Shown here: piece by piece, positions 1 to 5,283 of the stretch
Layout: each line of letters opens with the position of its first letter
How positions within the stretch are numbered: position 1 is the first letter of the stretch
Origin: Actinomycetes bacterium
GTDB lineage: Bacteria > Actinomycetota > Acidimicrobiia > UBA5794
Assembly (NCBI GenBank): GCA_030598305.1
Contig: JAUVQC010000050.1
Coordinates: 1 to 8,137, forward strand
Reading direction: 5' to 3'
DNA length: 8,137 nucleotides
Translations under genes and position numbers: made by a program
Notes under the pieces: generated by a model
Database searches by the model: none
What the model was told of the DNA's origin: nothing
Seen by the model: only the letters and a program-made list of their open reading frames with translations

Positions 1-1037
1 GAGATCGCTGCGCCTCCTGAGAACGCGTACCGGAGCCTTCCTCCGAAAGCCGCCCGTACCTTCGTGAAGACGATCTTGTCGAACAAGTCATTCTGGAGAT
101 CGACCCAGCGACTCCGCTTACCCTGCTTCTCGAGTTGGATGCGCTTGCGCCCATTCGAGATGGCAGCGTCGAACAGCAACTTGGTGATACCGCCTTCGGC
201 CTCCATCCGTTTCTTGAGGCCGTCGTAGACCTTGTTGAAGACTGTTGGCACGCTGACGAGGATCGTCGGTGTGATCTCAGGCATGTCTCGTATCAGTGTC
301 TTGGCACTGGTTATTCCTGTCGATGCGCCGAAGTACGTCAACATGTGCAGTTCAACGGTCTGGCCGAATGAGTGCGCCCATGGAAGGAACGATGCCGATC
401 TGTCGTCCTCCTCCAATGGGAAGATCTCAGCGACCGCATTGATGTTCGACGTGAAGTTCCCGTGTGACAACCTGACACCCTTGGGATCTCCAGTCGTACC
501 CGACGTATAGATCAGACCAGCAAGATCATTGGAGGAGACAACAGCCACTGGTGCAGGGTTGGCAGTGCCCCTTGCAAGCAGCTCGGTGTAGTCGATGGAG
601 TCGCCGCCCGCCGGATCATCGATGACCACGATGGTTTTGAGGGCAGGGAGTTGGTCGGACACTTCCTCAACCTGGGCCCGGATCCCATCCGTTGCCGCAA
701 AAAGGACCTTCGCGCCGGAATCCTTGAGGATGAACACCCAGTCCTTCTGCGTCTGAGCCTCGTACATTGGAACCCAGGCGGCGCCGAGTGAGTACGTCGC
801 ATACGCGCCGACAGCCCATTCGACCCGGTTGTCCGATATCGCTGCGACACGGTCACCGTGACCGATGCCGAGGGACGCCAACCCACCCCTGGCCTTTTCG
901 ACGCTGTCGCCGAACTCGGCGTAGGTCGTCCAATGCCAGCTGCCGTCGGCACTTCGCTGCCCAAAAAGCGGGTTGTCCGCGTAGCTCGCCACACTGTTCG
1001 TAAGGAGGTCAGCGAGCGTCGAGATCTGAATGGCCAT
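1..1037 (-). CDS. Long-chain acyl-CoA synthetase (AMP-dependent synthetase/ligase), C-terminus outside window
   Basis: Reading the minus strand from ATG at 1037 gives an uninterrupted frame of 345 complete codons to the window edge, so only the N-terminal half or so is present. Adenylate-forming enzymes of this family activate a fatty acid with ATP to an acyl-AMP and transfer it to CoA in the cytoplasm. The P-loop signature YTSGTTGDPKG is seen at residues 177-187, and the later SGGAA substrate/AMP-pocket motif appears at about 340-344, next to the edge. N-terminal patterns such as GDRVAAISDNRVEW (about 61-74) are typical of the FadD15/FAA long-chain branch. The start is supported by AAAGGA (1043-1048) five bases upstream. 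It diverges from the HTH gene at 1148. Chain-length specificity cannot be read from this fragment; a short/medium-chain CoA ligase is less likely given the motif spacing. Confidence 0.93.
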   Translation of the reverse strand, partial: MAIQISTLADLLTNSVASYADNPLFGQRSADGSWHWTTYAEFGDSVEKARGGLASLGIGHGDRVAAISDNRVEWAVGAYATYSLGAAWVPMYEAQTQKDWVFILKDSGAKVLFAATDGIRAQVEEVSDQLPALKTIVVIDDPAGGDSIDYTELLARGTANPAPVAVVSSNDLAGLIYTSGTTGDPKGVRLSHGNFTSNINAVAEIFPLEEDDRSASFLPWAHSFGQTVELHMLTYFGASTGITSAKTLIRDMPEITPTILVSVPTVFNKVYDGLKKRMEAEGGITKLLFDAAISNGRKRIQLEKQGKRSRWVDLQNDLFDKIVFTKVRAAFGGRLRYAFSGGAAI

Positions 1038-1042
1038 TGGGT

Positions 1043-1048
1043 TCCTTT
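1043..1048 (-). promoter_or_regulatory. Ribosome binding site of the acyl-CoA synthetase gene
   Basis: The minus strand reads AAAGGA, then five bases, then ATG at 1037. This is a conventional Shine-Dalgarno, unlike the divergent gene. A TATTGT hexamer on the same strand at 1063-1068 is a possible -10 that would give a leader of about 20 bases carrying this site; no convincing -35 was seen. Confidence 0.6.
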
Positions 1049-1135
1049 CCGAACGTACCCCAACAATAGCTCTTGGCCGGCGCCACGTTTCAGGCTCGAC
1101 GCCTCTTATCCAGCACGGATATTCGACTGCTGATT

Positions 1136-1141
1136 TACACT
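1136..1141 (+). promoter_or_regulatory. Putative -10 element (TACACT) for a leaderless HTH gene
   Basis: TACACT is followed by six bases (CACATC) and then ATG at 1148. Initiation 6-7 bases after a -10 hexamer would place the first transcribed base at or next to the A of the start codon. There is no purine-rich Shine-Dalgarno. The same geometry recurs at two other genes in this window. No clear -35 is visible. Confidence 0.5.
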
Positions 1142-1147
1142 CACATC

Positions 1148-1678
1148 ATGACCACGCATGAAGAACTCGGGGCGATGATCCGTGAGGCACGGCTCGAGAA
1201 GAGCATGTCGCTCGGCCAGCTCGCTTCGGCCATAGGTCGGTCGTCGTCTTCGGTCAGACGATGGGAGCGCGGTGAGGTCATGCCGGCGGTATCGGTTCTG
1301 CCCAAGCTTGCGGCGATTCTCGAGATCGATCCCGACGAGTTCAAGGCTGTGACTTCGTCGGCGTCAGATACGGATGTGGATGGTCGCGTATCGACGATGG
1401 AGCAACCGATCATCGACGACGTGGGTCACCCAGATCCGGGATCCGACGACTCGTCCCCACAGGTCGCTGACACAGAGAGCGGTCTCCTGGCTGATGCGTG
1501 GCGGGCGCTCACGAGCGGAGGCCGGGGGTGGATGGGTTGGCTTCGGGGGCTTCTTACGGCTGGCGTACTCGTCCTGATGCTCATGGTGGCCCTGTGGGCC
1601 GTCGGTGAACTCTTTGACGCTCTAGGCGCTGTCCTCGACTCGTTCGACGTCGGGTCGAACGGGACCCAAGATCCCTAG
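1148..1678 (+). CDS. Membrane-anchored XRE-family helix-turn-helix regulator
   Basis: A 176-residue protein. Residues about 5-65 form an HTH_3/XRE DNA-binding domain: the helix around LGQLASAIGRSSSSVRRWERG (22-42) fits the turn and recognition helix, and IDPDEF at 60-65 ends the usual five-helix bundle. A low-complexity acidic linker (about 70-115) follows, then one hydrophobic segment at about 131-154, and a short hydrophilic tail. The predicted layout is a cytoplasmic DNA-binding domain tethered to the membrane, broadly like RodZ or other HTH-TM proteins, but too short to hold a RodZ periplasmic domain. I chose ATG 1148 over an in-frame ATG at 1073: the added 25 residues lack HTH similarity, lie over the divergent promoter region, and 1148 is placed for leaderless initiation. 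It overlaps the converging permease gene at the stop codon. Its target is unknown; its own divergent promoter region is the obvious candidate. Confidence 0.85.
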   Translation: MTTHEELGAMIREARLEKSMSLGQLASAIGRSSSSVRRWERGEVMPAVSVLPKLAAILEIDPDEFKAVTSSASDTDVDGRVSTMEQPIIDDVGHPDPGSDDSSPQVADTESGLLADAWRALTSGGRGWMGWLRGLLTAGVLVLMLMVALWAVGELFDALGAVLDSFDVGSNGTQDP

Positions 1679-2394
1679 GAAACGATCGCACGCAGAAGCA
1701 GCGCCGCCGCTGCGAGTCCACTGACGGCGAGGATCGCGCCTCTCACATGCCTCTTGTCGACCCTGTCCTTGACGAGGTCCGATACGAGATAGCCGACGAG
1801 GACCGCGGGCAGCAGGATGAACGAGACCCGCACATCGTCCCAGGAGATATTTCCGCTGAAGTACCGGAACGTGGTCGACGTGAGCACACCGATGGTGAGC
1901 ACCGCGGCGAGGGTTGCCCGGATCGTGTCAGAGTCCTCGCTTGAATAGAGGAGCGCTACGGGTGGCCCGCCGATGGCTGCGACGACCCCGGTTGTGCCTG
2001 ACGCGACGCCAGCTGCAAGTTTGGAAGCGGGCGTCCGTTTGACGTGCACGCCCGTGGCGATCACCCCAACGGCTCCGAGCACGACCAGGGCAATGAATAC
2101 GTCGAGGGCGCGTTGGGACGCAACGGCCAGGAGACCGACTCCGATGAATGCTCCCGGGATCCGACCGCCGATCAGCCACCAGAATCCGTGGAGGTCGATT
2201 GCATGCCGTTCACGCCACGCCATGGCGACCGTGAGGGGGAGCGCGATCAATAGTTGTGGTACCGGGGCAAGGCTTGGGTGGATGAGTGAGAGGAGAGGGA
2301 CGGAGATCATCGCGAATCCGAGCCCGACCGTTCCCTGGAAGGACGCTGCGATCGCTGTGATCACCAGCGCGATAATCCAAGCAACAATTGACAT
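1675..2394 (-). CDS. TauE/SafE-family (DUF81) membrane permease
   Basis: A 239-residue, strongly hydrophobic protein with about 7-8 predicted helices arranged as two related halves, as is usual for the sulfite exporter TauE/SafE family. First half: QGTVGLGFAMISVPLL (20-35) and GGRIPGAFIG (76-85). Second half: SGTTGVVAAIGGPPVALLY (132-150) and PAVLVGYLVSDLV (196-208). Relatives export sulfite, sulfoacetate or other small organic anions, or are of unknown substrate; nothing here identifies the cargo, and the neighbours are not sulfur genes. ATG 2394 has no Shine-Dalgarno but sits six bases after TACGTT, consistent with leaderless translation. Its stop TAG (read from 1677 to 1675) overlaps the stop of the converging HTH gene. 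The length is normal for short family members, so the gene appears intact. Confidence 0.88.
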   Translation of the reverse strand: MSIVAWIIALVITAIAASFQGTVGLGFAMISVPLLSLIHPSLAPVPQLLIALPLTVAMAWRERHAIDLHGFWWLIGGRIPGAFIGVGLLAVASQRALDVFIALVVLGAVGVIATGVHVKRTPASKLAAGVASGTTGVVAAIGGPPVALLYSSEDSDTIRATLAAVLTIGVLTSTTFRYFSGNISWDDVRVSFILLPAVLVGYLVSDLVKDRVDKRHVRGAILAVSGLAAAALLLRAIVS

Positions 2395-2400
2395 TCGCGC

Positions 2401-2406
2401 AACGTA
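2401..2406 (-). promoter_or_regulatory. Putative -10 element (TACGTT) for the permease gene
   Basis: On the minus strand TACGTT is followed by GCGCGA and then ATG at 2394, giving exactly the TANNNT-6-ATG spacing seen for the HTH gene. No Shine-Dalgarno precedes the ATG. Confidence 0.5.
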
Positions 2407-2412
2407 GTACGA

Positions 2413-2440
2413 AGTCAGCAGTCAGAAATCCGGAGTCAGA
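2413..2440 (+). repeat. Degenerate 7-bp tandem repeat (AGTCAGN)
   Basis: Four consecutive heptads read AGTCAGC, AGTCAGA, AATCCGG, AGTCAGA; the third is degenerate. They lie in the 94-base divergent gap between the permease and lipoprotein promoters. Function is unknown: either a slippage remnant or binding sites for a regulator. Confidence 0.5.
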
Positions 2441-2446
2441 GCCCGA

Positions 2447-2462
2447 ATACCGAAACGGGTAT
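2447..2462. repeat. Short inverted repeat in the lipoprotein promoter region
   Basis: ATACC (2447-2451) and GGTAT (2458-2462) form a 5-bp inverted repeat around GAAACG. It covers the position expected for the -35 region of the downstream gene, so it could be an operator, but a 5-bp arm is weak evidence. Confidence 0.25.
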
Positions 2463-2476
2463 CGCACCGTGACTAC

Positions 2477-2482
2477 TAATTT
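2477..2482 (+). promoter_or_regulatory. Putative -10 element (TAATTT) for the lipoprotein operon
   Basis: TAATTT is followed by GCCCGC and ATG at 2489, the same hexamer-6-ATG geometry as the two other genes above. There is no Shine-Dalgarno. Confidence 0.5.
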
Positions 2483-2488
2483 GCCCGC

Positions 2489-3319
2489 ATGCGTCGCTTC
2501 GGAATCCTGCTGTTCGCCCTCACGTTGGTCGCTACAGCATGCTCATCAACGCCAGACGCGGATCCTCTCATCGGCATCCGTGCCTCCACAGATCCAGCGG
2601 TTGGCGATGATCGGTTGCTCTTTGCGGTCCATGAACTGGATGGACGACGTCGCGGCAGTCCGGACGAGGAGGTGACGCTTATTGCGTCGCCGCTCGATGC
2701 GCCCGACGTGAAGTTCGAGGCTGAGGCGACATACACGTGGATCGTGCCGGGCTCCGTGGGGCTCTATCTGGCTGAAGTGCCGTTCGACCGGCCGGGTACG
2801 TGGGAGATCGACTTCACCATTTCCACGGGTGAAGAGACGGAACCATTCCTGGTTGACATCAAGGCCGAGCCAACCACCACCGCGATCGGGGAGATGGCCC
2901 CGCGCGTCGCAACACCGACGGTGTCGGAGGCCCAAATTGGCGATCTCAGCACGGATCACGATCCGCTCATTTCGTTGTACGAAGTGTCACTCGACGCCGC
3001 ACTCGCCAACGGCCGCAAGACGGTCATCATCTTCGCGACGCCTGCGTATTGCACTTCTGCAGCATGTGGCCCGATGCTCGCCCAGACAAAGGTGATGTCA
3101 ACCGAGTATCCCGATGTCGATTTCCTCCACATCGAGGTGTACGGAGGCTTCAACGAACCAGGTTTCGCCCCCGACTTCGATCATCTTGTTCCCGCAGTCC
3201 TCGCCTTCGGTCTCCAAACCGAACCCTGGGTGTTCGTCACCGACGAGTCCGGAGTCGTGACGGGACGATTCGATGGAGTGCTCGGTGACGGTGAGGTCGA
3301 GTCCTTGCTGGGTCAGTAA
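2489..3319 (+). CDS. Thioredoxin-like lipoprotein with CX4C motif
   Basis: A 276-residue protein with a lipoprotein signal peptide: MRR, a hydrophobic core, then lipobox VATAC with the acylated Cys at 18. It should therefore be anchored on the outer face of the cytoplasmic membrane. Residues about 25-125 look like a beta-sandwich (GTWEIDFTI near 103-111), followed by a Thr/Pro linker. Residues about 160-275 look like a thioredoxin fold: the strand TVIIFATPAYC leads into C188-TSAA-C193-GP, and the cis-proline position matches TEPW (244-247) before a typical VFVTDESG strand. The active site spacing is CX4C rather than the classical CXXC, so it could be a redox protein, a metal-binding protein (SCO1 uses CX3C) or a non-catalytic relative. 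It is followed after one base by another lipoprotein gene, so the two are almost certainly co-transcribed. The partner substrate is unknown. Confidence 0.8.
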   Translation: MRRFGILLFALTLVATACSSTPDADPLIGIRASTDPAVGDDRLLFAVHELDGRRRGSPDEEVTLIASPLDAPDVKFEAEATYTWIVPGSVGLYLAEVPFDRPGTWEIDFTISTGEETEPFLVDIKAEPTTTAIGEMAPRVATPTVSEAQIGDLSTDHDPLISLYEVSLDAALANGRKTVIIFATPAYCTSAACGPMLAQTKVMSTEYPDVDFLHIEVYGGFNEPGFAPDFDHLVPAVLAFGLQTEPWVFVTDESGVVTGRFDGVLGDGEVESLLGQ

Positions 3320-3320
3320 C

Positions 3321-3629
3321 GTGCGACCGGTACTCGTGTTCGTCGCTCTCGCAATCCTTCTCACTGCATGCGGCGCGCCAGCCGGTGTCGACGGAGAGAT
3401 CGTCGGCATTGTCACGGAGGTAACCGGCGATCTATCCGGTGTCGAGAGCTTCGTGGTTCTCGACCCGAACGGGGATAGCCACAAGTTCACCCCTGCCGAT
3501 GGCATGACCGTCGTAGGCGGTCCGCCGTTCCACCTTCGTGATCACCTGTTGTCAGGGGAGGCGGTGAAGGTGATCTACCACGAAGGAGCCGGCGGAGAAC
3601 TCATCGCCGAGGATGTGTTGCACGGGTAG
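3321..3629 (+). CDS. Small lipoprotein, possible beta-barrel (OB-like) domain
   Basis: A 102-residue protein starting at GTG 3321, one base after the TAA of the upstream gene, which suggests translational coupling. The start is fixed by the signal peptide: beginning here gives MRPVLVFVALAILLTAC, a compact lipoprotein signal with the modified Cys at 17. An in-frame ATG at 3273 would bury the signal peptide behind 16 extra residues and overlap the upstream gene. The mature part (about 24-100) is a run of short predicted beta strands (DGEIVGIVTEV, FVVLDPNG, AVKVIYHEG) that resembles small OB-fold-like accessory domains. I do not recognise a named family. With the CX4C protein it may form a secreted redox or metal-handling pair, which is inference from the operon only. 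Confidence 0.75.
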   Translation: MRPVLVFVALAILLTACGAPAGVDGEIVGIVTEVTGDLSGVESFVVLDPNGDSHKFTPADGMTVVGGPPFHLRDHLLSGEAVKVIYHEGAGGELIAEDVLHG

Positions 3630-3647
3630 CGGGCTACCCGCTACCCG
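3623..3647. terminator. Perfect 11-bp hairpin between convergent genes
   Basis: CGGGTAGCGGG (3623-3633), loop CTA, CCCGCTACCCG (3637-3647) form a perfect stem. It contains the TAG stop of the small lipoprotein gene and lies 14 bases from the stop of the converging membrane-protein gene. It is placed to act as a bidirectional transcription end, but there is no U-tract on either strand, so it is not a canonical intrinsic terminator. Confidence 0.5.
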
Positions 3648-3660
3648 ACCGCTGGTGGGG

Positions 3661-4188
3661 CTATGCCGACCTGTCAGCCATGTCCATGTGGATGTCGGCA
3701 TCCTCTTGCACCTGCGGTGGCCGGGCGAGGATGTAGGAGAACCACACGATGAGGCCGCCGGCGACCAATCCGGTCAACGATGCGAGCGCGACGAGTTGAA
3801 CGACGCTCAGCGTGACGGTCCCCTCCTCGATACTGCCCAGCATGAGCGTGCCAAGAGGGAAGACAGCCATTCCGATCACCGGGGCCACGACGATCCCAAG
3901 GGGAGCGATCACAGCGAGAGAGGCAGATCGGGCGTCAGGGTCGATCGCACGGGCAACAGCCTTGGTTGCCACTGCTGCGATGAGTCCCCCGAACGCGCTC
4001 GTGAGGATCACCATGATCCAGAACGCGGATGCCGGAGGGGCGAATACCGGCACAACCCTCGTGCCGTCCACAACCGCGTTCACCGATGGGATACCCCCGG
4101 TTGCACCCACGTACAAAGTGAGCGACAACGCGAGCACAAGGCCGGTGACGGCACCGATGAGCAGTGCAGTGAGATAGCTGGGTTTCAT
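3661..4188 (-). CDS. Four-helix integral membrane protein, unknown function
   Basis: A 175-residue hydrophobic protein with predicted membrane segments at about 7-28, 55-77, 90-118 and 127-153. The second and third helices flank a short polar loop (RAIDPDARS, about 80-88), and the C-terminus is an acidic, Met-containing tail (QEDADIHMDMADRSA) of unknown role. No catalytic or transport motif was recognised, so the function stays open. The start at ATG 4188 has no Shine-Dalgarno within a good distance; TACACT lies eight bases upstream, roughly matching the leaderless pattern of other genes here. It is in the same direction as the upstream LCP cluster but separated from it by 163 bases holding a hairpin array and its own promoter, so it is probably a separate transcription unit. 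Confidence 0.7.
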   Translation of the reverse strand: MKPSYLTALLIGAVTGLVLALSLTLYVGATGGIPSVNAVVDGTRVVPVFAPPASAFWIMVILTSAFGGLIAAVATKAVARAIDPDARSASLAVIAPLGIVVAPVIGMAVFPLGTLMLGSIEEGTVTLSVVQLVALASLTGLVAGGLIVWFSYILARPPQVQEDADIHMDMADRSA

Positions 4189-4196
4189 GGGAGGGC

Positions 4197-4202
4197 AGTG
4201 TA
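4197..4202 (-). promoter_or_regulatory. Putative -10 element (TACACT) for the four-helix membrane protein
   Basis: On the minus strand TACACT is followed by GCCCTCCC (eight bases) and ATG at 4188. The hexamer is identical to the one before the HTH gene, but the spacing is two bases longer, so the leader would be zero to two bases. Confidence 0.35.
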
Positions 4203-4259
4203 CTCACATCCGAAGTCCATCTTGCCCCCCCAAGCTGCTTCACGTTGGGACCGTTTTAT

Positions 4260-4348
4260 GGAGTTGCCAAGGAACACGCAGTGTTCCCCAACTCCCAAGG
4301 AACGCCGAAGGCGTTCCCCAACTCCCAAGGAACGCCGAAGGCGTTCCC
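4260..4348. repeat. Array of three tandem hairpins, about 30-bp period
   Basis: Hairpins lie at 4271-4287 (GGAACAC/GTGTTCC, triloop), 4299-4317 and 4329-4347 (both GGAACGCC/GGCGTTCC, triloop). Copies two and three are separated by exactly 30 bases and share the spacer AACTCCCAA. Copy one differs inside the stem on both arms, keeping the pairing, and is also embraced by GGAGTTG (4260-4266) and CAACTCC (4289-4295). Read on the minus strand, the array begins four bases after the stop of the last gene of the LCP cluster and may act as a terminator or as an mRNA 3'-end stabiliser. A small dispersed palindromic (REP-like) element is the alternative. No U-tract follows any stem. Confidence 0.65.
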
Positions 4349-4351
4349 GTT

Positions 4352-5248
4352 CTACCGGTTGCACACATCCGGAGCGTAGATACCGGTGATCCTGTCCCCA
4401 GCATCCTCTCCTTCAACGGGTCCCCAGAGCAGGAGATTGCCCGAAGAGGAACCCTCGACCAGATAGACGTCGCCGAGCTTGGGATCGACCTGGAACGACA
4501 CTGTCTCTCCCTTGTAGATCTCCTGGAGTGTTTCGACAGTGTCACCCAACTTGAGTCCGCTGAGGGTTTCGAGCTTCGCAGCGTCATGTGTGATATCTCC
4601 GAAGACAAGGTCCTGCCTGTAGCCGTTGTAGAGCTCCTGCCCACCGGGCTTGGTCACGATCGCAGCGTATGTACCGAACGTCACGATCCGTTCCAGGTCA
4701 CCTGCGCATACACCGAACCCGCCCGTGGACACCTGCCATCCTGTGTCATCTGTTGCCGGACCGAATGAGGCGACGTACCGACCGATCGCGGTGTCTGCAT
4801 CGGTTCCGAACACGATGTCAGGGATGTCGTTGTCGTTGATCCGCATGCCGTTCGTGATCATCTTCTGTTTCTCGACGGGAATTGCCGGCTCGACCGGCGG
4901 GTACGGGTCTGCGCTCGGAGTGGATGTCGTCGTGCCCGAACCGTTGGAAGTGGAAGTGGTACCCGAGCCGTCGGTAGTTGTCGTCTCGTCCCCGCTCGTT
5001 GTTGTCGTGGTACCAACGGCGGTGCCATCGCTGTCGCGGCCGAGCAACTGGAAGACAGCCACCGACAGCGCGATCAGGAGCAACCCGATGATGAGTCCCG
5101 TGAGCAAGGGCGAGCTCGGCGGTTGCGCTGGTGGCGTCGTTGGCGGCTCCATCGGTGGCAGCGGATCGTCGCCCGAGATGTCGGTGAGGTCAGCGTATGG
5201 GTCGGTCCAACCGGGCGGGTTCGAATATGGATCCTGGGGAGTGGTCAC
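4352..5248 (-). CDS. Single-pass membrane protein with Thr-rich stalk and Cys-pair extracellular domain (paralogue of the gene at 7328-8137)
   Basis: A 298-residue protein. Order: Pro/Asp-rich cytoplasmic tail (1-46), one membrane helix (about 47-69), a Thr/Ser/Gly-rich extracytoplasmic stalk (about 78-113, a plausible O-mannosylation target), and a folded domain (about 120-298). The domain has two related modules, one around DIVFGTDADTAIGRYVASFG (144-163) and one around LSGLKLGDTVETLQEIY (229-245), ending in LLLWGP (272-277) and GIYAPDVC. Its only two cysteines, C181 and C296, match positions in the partner protein and should form a disulfide. GTG 5248 is supported by GAGGAA (5253-5258) four bases upstream. 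It starts 35 bases after the LCP-ATPase fusion gene, so it is probably in one operon with it. No named family is recognised; a role as partner, sensor or regulator of the fusion protein is inferred from context. Confidence 0.85.
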   Translation of the reverse strand: MTTPQDPYSNPPGWTDPYADLTDISGDDPLPPMEPPTTPPAQPPSSPLLTGLIIGLLLIALSVAVFQLLGRDSDGTAVGTTTTTSGDETTTTDGSGTTSTSNGSGTTTSTPSADPYPPVEPAIPVEKQKMITNGMRINDNDIPDIVFGTDADTAIGRYVASFGPATDDTGWQVSTGGFGVCAGDLERIVTFGTYAAIVTKPGGQELYNGYRQDLVFGDITHDAAKLETLSGLKLGDTVETLQEIYKGETVSFQVDPKLGDVYLVEGSSSGNLLLWGPVEGEDAGDRITGIYAPDVCNR

Positions 5249-5252
5249 TCAA

Positions 5253-5258
5253 TTCCTC
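5253..5258 (-). promoter_or_regulatory. Ribosome binding site (GAGGAA) deciding the GTG start at 5248
   Basis: The minus strand reads GAGGAA, four bases, then GTG. A TACAAT hexamer at 5274-5279 on the same strand could be an internal -10 giving a short leader, but no -35 accompanies it, so read-through from the upstream gene is the simpler reading. Confidence 0.55.
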
Positions 5259-5283
5259 GCAAAGGCTTTGGTCATTGTAAGGG

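Noticed and set aside
512..1066. A minus-strand open frame of 184 codons overlapping the acyl-CoA synthetase gene
   Set aside because: It is an Arg/Ser-rich out-of-frame reading on the same strand; the synthetase frame carries the family motifs.
1073..1147. Extended N-terminus of the HTH protein from ATG 1073
   Set aside because: The added residues show no domain and cover the divergent promoter region; ATG 1148 begins directly before the HTH fold.
4299..4317. UUCG tetraloop terminator on the minus strand
   Set aside because: CTTCGG is present, but the 19-base palindrome is odd in length, so the best pairing leaves a UUC triloop and not a C(UUCG)G tetraloop; no U-tract follows.
4260..4348. 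CRISPR array suggested by 30-base periodicity
   Set aside because: The spacer between hairpins is itself repeated, there are only three units, and no cas genes are present. It is a tandem hairpin repeat.
3613..4389. A plus-strand open frame of 258 codons over the four-helix membrane protein and hairpin array
   Set aside because: The product is rich in Arg, His, Asp and Glu with no domain, and it repeats itself only because it crosses the tandem hairpins. The minus-strand membrane protein is the coherent reading.
5249..5275. Eight-residue leader peptide (MTKAFARN) ending directly before the GTG at 5248
   Set aside because: There is no ribosome binding site for it and its ATG overlaps a TACAAT hexamer; the reading is probably chance, although the stop abuts the GTG start exactly.
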